Shown: one piece after another, positions 15,715 to 24,500 of the stretch
Layout of the letters: every line of letters starts with the position of its first letter
How positions within the stretch are numbered: position 1 is the first letter of the stretch
Source of the DNA: a virus
DNA length: 34,199 nt
Reading direction: 5' to 3' (one strand)
Virus record (IMG/VR): IMGVR_UViG_3300010396_000080
Coordinates: 1-34,199 of that record
Made by a program: the position numbers and the translations under genes
Notes under the pieces: generated by a model
What the model was told of the DNA's origin: nothing
Databases searched by the model: none
Seen by the model: only the letters and a program-made list of their open reading frames with translations

Positions 15715-17538
15715 ATGCACCGCCTGCACGATCTGTCTCTCGCCATCGAGCGTCGGCGCACGCTTCACCGTCGCCGCTCGATGGTCTGGCGCACCGCTGG
15801 CCTGCTGGCCGCCATGTTCTTCGCATGGGGGCTTGCGGCGCATGCCCAGGCTCCTGCCCTCACGACCGTTCAAGACAATATCTACCTCGCCAACGGCACG
15901 CTGACCATCGTGGCGACGCACGATTTCACGACGCCGGATGGCGTTCCCGTCGCGCAGGGGCAGGAGTGGACCCCGACTGTGACCAATGGCGCGTTCAGCG
16001 TCGCGCTGCCGCCCAACATCGGGTCCACGCCGAGCGGCACCAGCTACACGGTCTACTACAACATCACGCCGGGCGGCCAATACACCAGAACGTGGATTGT
16101 GCCCCAGAGCGGAACGCCCGTGAACCTGGCCGATGTGCAGTCGGCAGGACCGCCCCCGACCCCTGCCGTGATGTTTCCGCTGGCGCAAATCGTGCCGCTG
16201 GCCAACTGCGTCCTGGGGGTCCCGCAGGTCAATTCTGCAGGGACTGGCTGGCAGTGCAGCACGCCGCTCGTGAACCCGATGACGGGCGTGGGGGATTTGC
16301 TGGTTGGCGGGGCAAGCGGCGCGGCCAGCAGGCTTCCGGCTGCCGGTTCGGCGGGGCTCGTGCTCACGAGCAACGCGCCTGGAACGGTACCGACATGGCA
16401 GGCTGGCGGGGCAGCCGGCGTGGCGAGCTTCGATACCCGCACCGGCGCGGTCACGCTCACGGCTTCGGACGTGGATGCAATCGGAGCCATCACAAACTCC
16501 ACTTCTGGCAATGCGGGGACTGCGACCGCGCTTGCCACAACTCCGACGCAATGCCCGAGCACCCAGATCGTGACGGGCGTGGCGGCGAACGGCGACGCTA
16601 ACTGCCAAGACCCGCTTGTGAGCGGTCCGACCGCGATCGGCGCGGCACCGGGCGTCAACAATCCGGTGTTCATGGGCGGCTGGGACGGCACCGATATCCG
16701 CGCGTTGCTCACGGACACCAGCGGCCACGCCATCGTGAACATCAACGGAACGGTGCCCGTGTCGGGCACATTCTGGCAGGCAACACAGCCAGTCTCGATC
16801 GCTACGCTGCCGGCGCTCGCCGCTGGCGCGGCCACGATTGGCGCGGTGGACCAGGCCGGATCGTGGACCGTTGGCATCACGGGCGCGATTCCCGCCGGGG
16901 CCAACACCATTGGCGGGGTGAACATCGAGAATGTTCCCGGCGTGAACATCGCGCAGCTCAACGGTGTTGCGCTCGCCAGCCCGACCGCATACGGCACCGC
17001 GCCAACCGGCAACGCGCTCGGCGTCAACGCCGATGTGACCAACACGGTTACCGTCGCGCAGACGACGGGCAGCAACCTCCACGTCAATGTGGACAACCTC
17101 CCGAGCACACAGCCCGTGAGCGGCACGGTGACCGCCAACCAAGGCAGCGCTGGCAGCACGCCGTGGCCGGTGACCGCTCAGCCGTCCAGCGCTTCGGCGG
17201 CCGCGCTGACGAATTTCACGCCAGCGTTTGTCACGAGCGCCGCGACGATCGACGCGAGCCCCGGCAACTTACTGAGCTTTCAGGTCTGGGACTCGGGCTC
17301 GGCGGCTTGCTATCTGGAGTTTTTTAACGCCGCTTCGGGTAGCGTAACGCTCGGCACGACTCCACCCATCTGGGTCGTGGGCCTTTTCCCGACCAGCTCC
17401 AATTCCTTCGAGGCCAACTCGCCTGCCGGGTTCGCTCTGAATTTCTCAACCGCCTTGAGCGTGGCTGCAGTCACGACCGAAGGCGGCAGCACAACCTGTC
17501 CGAGCAGCACCGCGTTTCTGAACGCAGGCTACAAATAG
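15715..17538 (+). CDS. Large beta-rich protein with signal peptide, tail-region
   Basis: This 607-residue protein has TAGGAG 7 bases before ATG 15715. Residues 1-22 are basic. A hydrophobic segment (LLAAMFFAWGLAAHAQA) follows with an AHAQA site fit for signal peptidase I, so it looks exported by the Sec route. The rest is Thr/Ser/Gly/Val-rich with fibre-like stretches such as TGVGDLLVGGASGAASRLPA. Repeats such as VPVSGTFWQATQPVS and later QPVSGTVTANQGSAG are common in phage fibre-like proteins. It may be a tail appendage, yet the signal peptide is odd for a virion protein assembled in the cytoplasm. Confidence 0.7.
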   Translation: MHRLHDLSLAIERRRTLHRRRSMVWRTAGLLAAMFFAWGLAAHAQAPALTTVQDNIYLANGTLTIVATHDFTTPDGVPVAQGQEWTPTVTNGAFSVALPPNIGSTPSGTSYTVYYNITPGGQYTRTWIVPQSGTPVNLADVQSAGPPPTPAVMFPLAQIVPLANCVLGVPQVNSAGTGWQCSTPLVNPMTGVGDLLVGGASGAASRLPAAGSAGLVLTSNAPGTVPTWQAGGAAGVASFDTRTGAVTLTASDVDAIGAITNSTSGNAGTATALATTPTQCPSTQIVTGVAANGDANCQDPLVSGPTAIGAAPGVNNPVFMGGWDGTDIRALLTDTSGHAIVNINGTVPVSGTFWQATQPVSIATLPALAAGAATIGAVDQAGSWTVGITGAIPAGANTIGGVNIENVPGVNIAQLNGVALASPTAYGTAPTGNALGVNADVTNTVTVAQTTGSNLHVNVDNLPSTQPVSGTVTANQGSAGSTPWPVTAQPSSASAAALTNFTPAFVTSAATIDASPGNLLSFQVWDSGSAACYLEFFNAASGSVTLGTTPPIWVVGLFPTSSNSFEANSPAGFALNFSTALSVAAVTTEGGSTTCPSSTAFLNAGYK

Positions 17539-17545
17539 GAGTCAC

Positions 17546-17878
17546 ATGGCCAAACAAGTCATAGTTCTGCAGCGCAGCACGAACGGCACGCAACAGACGA
17601 TTCAAGCCGCATTTTGGTTTGCAATCACGAGCGGCGCTGCGCCCGTAACCGCCAACTCTGCTTGGGCTGGCGCGAGCGCCGCCGAGAACCAGGCCATCCA
17701 AAATGGCAGCGTCCTTGAGGAAGTGCAGGCGCTGACCGTGCCCATCGGGCTGGCCGCAGCGAACATCAAGGCGACCCTGCAGCAGGCATGGACTGAGCGC
17801 AACAACCAGCTAGCCGGCATCGGTCCGAATGTTTTCTCCGGCGTGTTTTTCGATTCTGGAACCGGATGGAGCGCATAA
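17546..17878 (+). CDS. Hypothetical protein (110 aa)
   Basis: ATG 17546 has TAGGAG six bases upstream, the same site style as the preceding gene. The product contains QQTIQAAFWFAITSGAAP, then a helical part (SVLEEVQALTVPIGLAAANI and LQQAWTERNNQLA). There is no signal peptide or membrane segment. It lies between two signal-peptide proteins and ends in overlap with the next start (TAATG). No domain with known function is recognised. Confidence 0.65.
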   Translation: MAKQVIVLQRSTNGTQQTIQAAFWFAITSGAAPVTANSAWAGASAAENQAIQNGSVLEEVQALTVPIGLAAANIKATLQQAWTERNNQLAGIGPNVFSGVFFDSGTGWSA

Positions 17879-18870
17879 TGCGACGGCTGCTTGCCATCCT
17901 CTGTCTGCTCGCCTGCTCGCTGAGCGCGACTTTCGTCCAGTCGAATCAGGCGACCGCGACGAGCGTCGCATTCACCAGTGCCAACACCGCAGGCAACCTG
18001 CTGGTCTGCGGCGTTGAAAACAATTCCTACGTCGCCGGTCCTCTCACCGTGACCGACACGGCGGGCAATACTTGGACGCCGCTTGGCACCGAGACGAACA
18101 GCGAAAGCCAGGTTGTGGCGCTGTTCTACACGATCGCCCGCAGCGGGCCGAACACCGTTAGCGTAGCCGGGACCGGCGGGAACTACACCGACATCGCGGT
18201 CGAGGAAGACTCGGGCGTGAGCGTGTTCGACGGCTCTGCGGCAGCGTCCGGGAACGGCACGAGCGCGGCGACCGGAAATTTTGCCGTCACGTCGGGCGAC
18301 CTCGTGGTTGCGATGGGGGTGTTCGGCGCTGGCGGCACGACAGCCGGTTCCGGGTTCACCTCGCGCGGCACCGACACGTTTTCGATGCTCGAAGACCAAA
18401 TCGCCTCTGGCAGCACCGCCAATGCGACCCTGAGCGGCACCTCGCACCCATGGGCGATGGTCGCGGCGGCATTCAAGCCCGCGAGTACATCGTTCCCGCC
18501 CTGCACCCTTGCGACGCTGGGTGCCGGTGGCTGCATCGCGCCAGTGGTCGCTCGCGTAGACCTCAGCGGACTGGGCAGCCTGGTGGTGTCGGGGCAGGTG
18601 ACCTACGGTGGCGCCGGCCAGGTGTCGTCGCTCGTCGTGCGCAGCGCCCAGTTTGGACCGGAGATCCTCTCGTGGCAGATCGTCATGGAGGATGTCGCCA
18701 AGCTGACGTGTACCTCGATGCTGCCGTGCGCACCGATTGGGACCGGTGGCAAGTACCAGGCGCAGCCCGATTGGAGCGGGCGCAGCGGCACGCTTGCGAT
18801 CGGGCTGCCTGCCGCGACGCTGGAGGCGCTCGGGCTCGGGCCCGGCTTCGGCATCGCGCTGGAACGCTAA
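17878..18870 (+). CDS. Secreted or lipoprotein-like beta-sandwich protein
   Basis: The ATG at 17878 overlaps the previous stop and has GGAG 8 bases upstream; ATG 17866 would add four residues. The 330-residue product starts with MRRLLAILCLLACSLSA, a signal peptide with a possible lipobox (LLAC). Residues ~20-205 resemble a beta-sandwich module often repeated in environmental phage and bacterial surface proteins, with NTAGNLLVCGVENNS, VTDTAGNTWTPLG and PNTVSVAGTGGNYTDIAVEE. The remainder (ARVDLSGLGSLVVSGQVTYG) is a second beta-rich part. Together with the 607-residue protein it forms a pair of exported-looking proteins inside a tail module. Confidence 0.68.
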   Translation: MRRLLAILCLLACSLSATFVQSNQATATSVAFTSANTAGNLLVCGVENNSYVAGPLTVTDTAGNTWTPLGTETNSESQVVALFYTIARSGPNTVSVAGTGGNYTDIAVEEDSGVSVFDGSAAASGNGTSAATGNFAVTSGDLVVAMGVFGAGGTTAGSGFTSRGTDTFSMLEDQIASGSTANATLSGTSHPWAMVAAAFKPASTSFPPCTLATLGAGGCIAPVVARVDLSGLGSLVVSGQVTYGGAGQVSSLVVRSAQFGPEILSWQIVMEDVAKLTCTSMLPCAPIGTGGKYQAQPDWSGRSGTLAIGLPAATLEALGLGPGFGIALER

Positions 18871-19485
18871 ATGAGCAGTCTCGTTTTCCCAACGGCGACT
18901 TCGGGCCTCGGAATCGGGTGGCCGGTGCGGAAGACGCCGCAATACTCGACCATCGTTCAGACGCCGGTGTCGAGGCGTGGCGAAGTTCGGCTGGCCCAGC
19001 AAGTCTACCCCCAATGGTTGTTCGAGCTGGACCTGACGTACCTCAAGGGCGACTTCTCGCAGCCGACTTCCGCGCTTGGCGTCCTGGCCGGGTTCTTCGC
19101 CGCCGTCCAAGGGAAGGCGCAGGATTGGCTCTACCAAGACCCCTACGACAACGCCGTCACGGCGGCGCAGTTCGGGACTGGCGACGGCGCAACCACCACA
19201 TTCCAGCTTTTGCGGCCGCTCGCCACCAGTGCGCCCGACATCGTGCAGAACCTCAACGGCACGCCGACGATTTATGTCGCGGGAACGCCCGTCACGCCCG
19301 CCTCGATTGGCGCGACCGGCCTTGTGACGTTCACCACCGCGCCTGCATCCGGCGCAGCCCTGACGTGGACTGGCGGCTTTTATTTCCGCTGCCGGTTCGA
19401 TGATGACTCGCTTGGGCAGCTCCAGGAGAATTTCTTTCAAATCTGGGATCTGCAAAGCCTGAAGTTCCGATCCGTGATCCTGTGA
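18871..19485 (+). CDS. DUF2460 tail-tip protein (GTA gp12-like)
   Basis: This 204-residue protein shows the DUF2460 pattern found in GTA ORFg12 and many siphophages: FPTATSGLGIGWPVRKTPQY, YPQWLFELDLTYLKGDF, FFAAVQGKAQDWLYQDPYDN and RCRFDDDSLGQLQENFFQIW near the end. It forms part of the distal tail or baseplate hub. The ATG follows the previous stop directly. It begins a block of four genes in GTA order (g12, g13, g14, g15). The last 4 bases overlap the next GTG start. Confidence 0.85.
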   Translation: MSSLVFPTATSGLGIGWPVRKTPQYSTIVQTPVSRRGEVRLAQQVYPQWLFELDLTYLKGDFSQPTSALGVLAGFFAAVQGKAQDWLYQDPYDNAVTAAQFGTGDGATTTFQLLRPLATSAPDIVQNLNGTPTIYVAGTPVTPASIGATGLVTFTTAPASGAALTWTGGFYFRCRFDDDSLGQLQENFFQIWDLQSLKFRSVIL

Positions 19486-20411
19486 AGAACATCTCGCCAA
19501 CCCAAATAGCGTGGCTCGCCGCAAACCCGGACCGCTATCGCGTGGACCTGCTGACGATCACGCTCCCCAACGGGCAAATCATGCGGGCGGTGTGCGGCGG
19601 GGCGGCTGACCTCGCCTACGGCGGCAATACCTACTTCGCCACCGCCAATGGCTCGTGGTCGCGCGGGCGCGAGACCTCTGAGGCGATGCGGGGCGAGATC
19701 AAATCCCAGAGTGTGGACCTGACCGTGAGCGCAGCGGAGGGCGTCGTTTATCCAGGCACCAGCGTCCCGATGCAGGAGACGTTCGCCCTTGGGGTCTGGG
19801 ATGCTGCGACGGTGGCGCTCACCTCGATCAGCATGCCAGCAGGCCAATGGGGCACGGTCGAGATCGCGCTGCAGGGGTTCACCGGCATGGTGTCGGAGTG
19901 CCGCAAGACCGGGCGCTCCACCGCTACCCTGACCTGCCAAGACTGGCTCTACCTCGCAAATCAGCAGGTCCCGAAGCGCGTCATCCAGCCGGGCTGCTTC
20001 AACACCTTCGGGGATTCATCCTGCACGTTCACCCTGATCGGATTCGCCAACACTGTTGGCGCGGGATTCACCGGCGTCATCATCCCGCCCGCATCATCAT
20101 GGCCAGCTACGGATTCCCGCGGCAACAGCCTTTCGGGGAACTACAGCGGCGCTGGCTATTTCGCCAACGGGAAGGTGAAGTGGACAAGCGGCCAGAACTC
20201 CGGGTTCTTCTCCCACATCGCATCCCAGCAGTCCATTACGGGCGCGACCCTTGTCCTTGCCTCCCCGCCCCCATTCCCGATCACGCTCGGGGACGGCTTC
20301 ACGGCCTACGGGGGTTGCCAGAAGACGCTGGGCGACTGCACCGTCCGCTGGGGCAATGCCGCCCATTTCCTCGGCTTCCCGTTCGTTCCTCCGCCGGAGC
20401 ACAGCGTATGA
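19482..20411 (+). CDS. DUF2163 / BR0599 tail-tip protein (GTA gp13-like)
   Basis: This 309-residue protein begins at GTG 19482, overlapping the previous stop. It contains KSQSVDLTVSAAEG, CFNTFGDSSCTF, then GCQKTLGDCTVRWGNAAHFL. The last segment is the Cys-containing C-terminal motif of phage BR0599-type proteins (PF09356), which follow DUF2163 in GTA ORFg13. It is part of the tail tip hub, where the Cys residues may bind a metal cluster. Its place between DUF2460 and NlpC/P60 supports the call. Confidence 0.85.
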   Translation: MKNISPTQIAWLAANPDRYRVDLLTITLPNGQIMRAVCGGAADLAYGGNTYFATANGSWSRGRETSEAMRGEIKSQSVDLTVSAAEGVVYPGTSVPMQETFALGVWDAATVALTSISMPAGQWGTVEIALQGFTGMVSECRKTGRSTATLTCQDWLYLANQQVPKRVIQPGCFNTFGDSSCTFTLIGFANTVGAGFTGVIIPPASSWPATDSRGNSLSGNYSGAGYFANGKVKWTSGQNSGFFSHIASQQSITGATLVLASPPPFPITLGDGFTAYGGCQKTLGDCTVRWGNAAHFLGFPFVPPPEHSV

Positions 20412-20833
20412 TGCCAGCAGAGCGCGTCCTTGAGGCAGCGCGCGGATGGCTCGGGACGCCGTTCCTGCCGGGCGCATGCCAGCGCGGGCGCGGATGCGAC
20501 TGCGGGTCATTCCTCGCTGGCGTGTTCGCCGACGCGGGCGTGATCGAGCCGCTCGCGCTCGGCAAATACGACTACCTTGCGCCAGCGATGCGCGGCGATG
20601 CGTTCTACTCCGATCTAGTGTCGCTGCATGCACGCGCCGTCTCAGAGCCGCGCCCCGGCGACATCGTGATGTACCTCATGGGCCGCGCCTACTCGCATGC
20701 GGCCCTCGTCGTCGAGTGGCCGCGCGCCGTCATGCATGCCTGCCGGGAGTCCGGCGTCACGATGGCGCGCGGCGACGGCGGACGCCTGCGCGGGCGCGCT
20801 CCGCTGTTTTTCCGCATGAACGGACTCATCTGA
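20408..20833 (+). CDS. NlpC/P60 tail peptidase (GTA gp14-like)
   Basis: This 141-residue enzyme belongs to the NlpC/P60 cysteine peptidases that cut peptidoglycan peptide bonds during DNA entry. It has ARGWLGTPFLPGACQRGRGC, then CDCGSF with catalytic Cys32, YSHAALVVEW with His97, and VMHACRES with His110 as likely third residue. Phage versions sit on the tail tip, between the DUF2163 protein and the large tail protein, as here. The motif is CDCGSF rather than the common DCSG, as in some tail versions. The start has GGAG 9 bases upstream. Confidence 0.85.
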   Translation: MMPAERVLEAARGWLGTPFLPGACQRGRGCDCGSFLAGVFADAGVIEPLALGKYDYLAPAMRGDAFYSDLVSLHARAVSEPRPGDIVMYLMGRAYSHAALVVEWPRAVMHACRESGVTMARGDGGRLRGRAPLFFRMNGLI

Positions 20834-21570
20834 TGCTGTTCTCGCCGCCGCCCAAGGTCTCGCCGATCAACAATGTCCCGGTCACGCAATCCCTCCAGGG
20901 GATCCCGGTCCCGATTGTGTTCGGGACCGAGCGCGTGTCCGGCAAGCTGATCTACGACGCCGACCTCCAGGCCCATGCCGAGTCCGCCGCCGGGAAGGCG
21001 AAGGGCGGCAAGAGCGGCATGTACGCCTACACGGGCACCTTCATCGCAGTCCTGTGCCAAGGCCCGATCCTCGGCGTCAACGGCATCTGGGACCAGAACG
21101 GCCTGCTGCCCGTCACGCCCTACCAGGTCACGTTCGACATTCTGAGCCAGCCTGCCGCAGCGCCGTCGCTCTCATCGGTTGCTGGCGGCTCCCTTGGAGC
21201 CCGGACCCTCTACGCGACAGCGACCTATACCGACGCCAATGGCGAGAGCGGCCACAGCGCCGAGGCAACGATCTCGCTTGCGGCTGGGCACCTGCTGTCG
21301 TGTGCATCGCCGCCATCCTCCGGTGGCGCAACCGGCTGGAACCTTTATCTTGCAACCTCGTCTGGCGGCGAGCAGCTTGCGACATCGGCCCCGCTTGCGC
21401 TAGGCGTGGCCTACAGCGAGCCATCAACCGGGTTTGTCACGGGGACGATTCCTCACCCGCCCCAGCCAGTGGTCGGCCCGACGCCGCCCCCTGGTTCGAG
21501 CACTATCGTGACCGACATCGGCGTGACCGGCCCGACCGGCCCGAAAGAGAAATTCCCCGACACCTTCTGA
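20833..21570 (+). CDS. Tail-tip protein, N-terminal partner of the giant tail protein
   Basis: This 245-residue protein starts in overlap with the peptidase stop (TGATG). The N-terminal region (SLQGIPVPIVFGTERVSGKL and MYAYTGTFIAVLCQGPILGV) resembles the beginning of the large host-specificity/tail proteins (GTA ORFg15, lambda J group). After about residue 105 comes a fibronectin-like beta insert (RTLYATATYTDANGESGHSA). It stops only 3 bases before the next, 1431-residue gene. In related phages these are often one polypeptide, so here the tail protein looks split in two. Confidence 0.7.
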   Translation: MLFSPPPKVSPINNVPVTQSLQGIPVPIVFGTERVSGKLIYDADLQAHAESAAGKAKGGKSGMYAYTGTFIAVLCQGPILGVNGIWDQNGLLPVTPYQVTFDILSQPAAAPSLSSVAGGSLGARTLYATATYTDANGESGHSAEATISLAAGHLLSCASPPSSGGATGWNLYLATSSGGEQLATSAPLALGVAYSEPSTGFVTGTIPHPPQPVVGPTPPPGSSTIVTDIGVTGPTGPKEKFPDTF

Positions 21571-21573
21571 GCC

Positions 21574-24500
21574 ATGGCGTACCCGACCCTAGGGCCTGAC
21601 CAATACATCTTCGATCCGAACGGCACGCCGCCCAACAATGGCGTTCCGCAGACGACGCCTGGCGTGTACGTCGGGTCCAACTCTGATGGCGGCCAAACCG
21701 TCACGGCGAAGCTTACCTACGATCCGCGGTATCTGTTCACCTCGGAGCTTTACGTGGTCCCGGCATCGTCGCCGTACCAGATCGTCGTAAGCCACGGCGG
21801 CGAGCAGCAGATCACGAAACCGGGCGGCGCGACGAGCAATTCGGTTGTGTTCCAGCAGGATGCAGGAGTCGCGTATTATCCGGGCGGCTCCGCCTTAACG
21901 AACGTTGGCGGCTCGCCGGCGGCAGGCCAATACAGTTGGGCCAACACCTCGGTCGGGGGCGTCGGCGGATTCGGGGTCTACACATTCAATGCCGCCGATG
22001 CGGGCAAGGAAATCGTGATCCGGTACATGTACCTGAACCCGGATTACGACATGTTCGCGCTGCAATTCTCCGAGGCGCTCGATTTCGCGGCGGGCGGCTT
22101 GGGGCAAGCGCCCAGCGCCTACATGGAGGCATCCCATCCATCGCAGGCGGTGGGGTACTCGCTGACGGCGCTGGTTGAGTCCGACAACGGCTACCTCGGA
22201 ACCTCCGGCGTGATGCCGAACTACAGCTACGAGGTGATGGGTTTCGGGATCGTGGGCGGCGGAGTGCTGGATGCCGACCCCATCGAGTGCGCCGAGCTTC
22301 TGCTGACCGATCAATTCATCGGCATCGGCGTTCCGTCCGGCGTCATTGACGCCGCGACTTGGCGCACGAATGCATCAAGCGCCGCCAACTGGTGCGCCGC
22401 TAATCAGTTCTACATCTCGCAGTCAATCGAGAATCCCGCATCGGCCGCATCCATCATCGGCGCTTGGCTTGAAGCATTCAACGTCGCGGCCATCTACAGC
22501 GAAGGCGTCATCAAACTGCTGCCGTATGGCGATGAGGCGGTCGGCGTCTACACGCCGAACCTCACGGTTGCGGCGGTCCTGACCGATGATCAATTCCTCG
22601 GGCAGGAGAATTCCGACCCGGTCACGATAGAGCGCACGCCGTGGGCCGACGCCTGGAACCGCGTCCAGATCAACTACAAGAACCGCTCCAACAGCTACAA
22701 CGATGACCTCGTGTACGAGCAGGACGAGGCGAGCGTCGAGCGGTTCGGGCTCCGCATCCGGGGCGCGGATTCGGTGGACTTCATCACGACGTGGCAGCTT
22801 GCGTCCGCTGTTGCGAACATGGCGCTGAAGCGCGTCACGCAAGTCCGCAATACCTACGAATTCCGGCTCCCGATCACGTTCGAGTACCTGGAGCCGATGG
22901 ACCTGGTTTCGTTGACGGATTCGCGGATCGGACTCTCCGCCAACGTGGTCCGCATCACCAAAATAGACCTGGACCCGAAAGAGGGGCTGACCGTCACGTG
23001 CGAGGATTGGCCAGGCAACGGCTACGCGATGCCGGTCGCAAACCCGAAGGCCAGCACGCCAGTCCTGCATCCTACGCATGGGGTCGCGGTCGCGGGCGGG
23101 ACCGAGCTTGTGATCGTGCAGGCCTCGAACGTCACCGCCAACCAGCAGTCGAGCAAGCTCTACATCTGGGCGCGCGGGACCGATTCCGCCAACTGGGCCG
23201 GCGCGGCAATCTACTATTCCCTCGATGGGACCAGCTACACCCAGCTTGACGTGGCGAAGCTTGCTGCGCCGGTCTTCACCCTTACGGCGGCGCTCTCGTC
23301 CATCGCGGCATCGCCATCGGGTGCGCTCGGGCTGACGCACGATACGACCAACACCATCGAGGTAGCGCCCACCACCACCGGAAACCAGGTCGCCCTCACG
23401 GCGGGCCTGCCAGCATGGGACCCGGCGACCTCGTTTTCGCTCGGAGCTGCTGTGGTCTACGATGGCGTGCCGTGGATCGCCATCCAGGCAAATTCCGCCG
23501 CCGTCCCGACCGATGCCTCTCCCTACTGGCAGCGCATAGCGTCCGCCAGCGCCGCAGCCGCCGCCCCGCAGGGCATTACGGATGCCGCCGCGTCAACGCT
23601 GTTCAACATGGCCGCCGTGATCGCGCAAAGCGGGGGCGTCCCGACGGCGCTGGAGTTCCTCTCGTTCGCGACGGTTGCGCCGGGCTCGCAGCCGAGCACC
23701 TATGCCCTCAGCGACCTCTACCGCGGCGCACTCGGGACCGCGCCGACAGCGTTCCCGGCAGGCTCGCAGCTTGTCGAGTTCGCATCCGCGTCCACGAGCT
23801 GGGAGATTCCCGCTGGATTGTCGGGCCAGACGGTGTACTTCAAGGCGCTCTCGTGGAACTCGGCTGGCGAGTCGCGGCAATCGCTCGACCGCGTGCCTGC
23901 CGTGCAGTTCACGATTGCGGCTCCAGGGTCGGCAGGCGTCTGGGAAGGGCTCGCGGGTCCTGTGGCGGATGTGGTCGGCGTCGGAAGCGGTGGCCATGGG
24001 GAGCTGATCGTCAATCCGACGGGCGGCGTCTCCGGCCAACTCCCGTACTCGAACCACAGCCCGATCATCACCGGCGCGATCACCACGAGCAGCAACCTGG
24101 CCAGCGGCCAGAAAATCGGCGGTGACAGCGGCGTCACAGCCGATGGTACTGGCGGCAATCTCGGCCTGGGTGGCACACCCGGCCTCGGCCTCGACGTGTT
24201 CAGCGTGTACCTGCGCGCGCAATCCGGTGCCAGCGGCGCGAACCTGCTGATCACCGACAACGCGACGGGCGGCGTGGAGGTGCGGCTGCAATCCTTGGCC
24301 GGGGTGCTCACCGAATATCGAGCGGGCGGCACGGTGCGCACCAACAACTCGGTTGGCTCGGCGTTCCAGGGCATCGCGTCCACCGACAACTTCGAGTTGT
24401 ACGGCAACGGCGGAGCGATCCGCTCTTCGCAGCCGTATTTCCGGCTGCACGATACTGGCGGGAGCGAGTTCTACCATCAGTCCGAATCTGGCGCGCTCAT

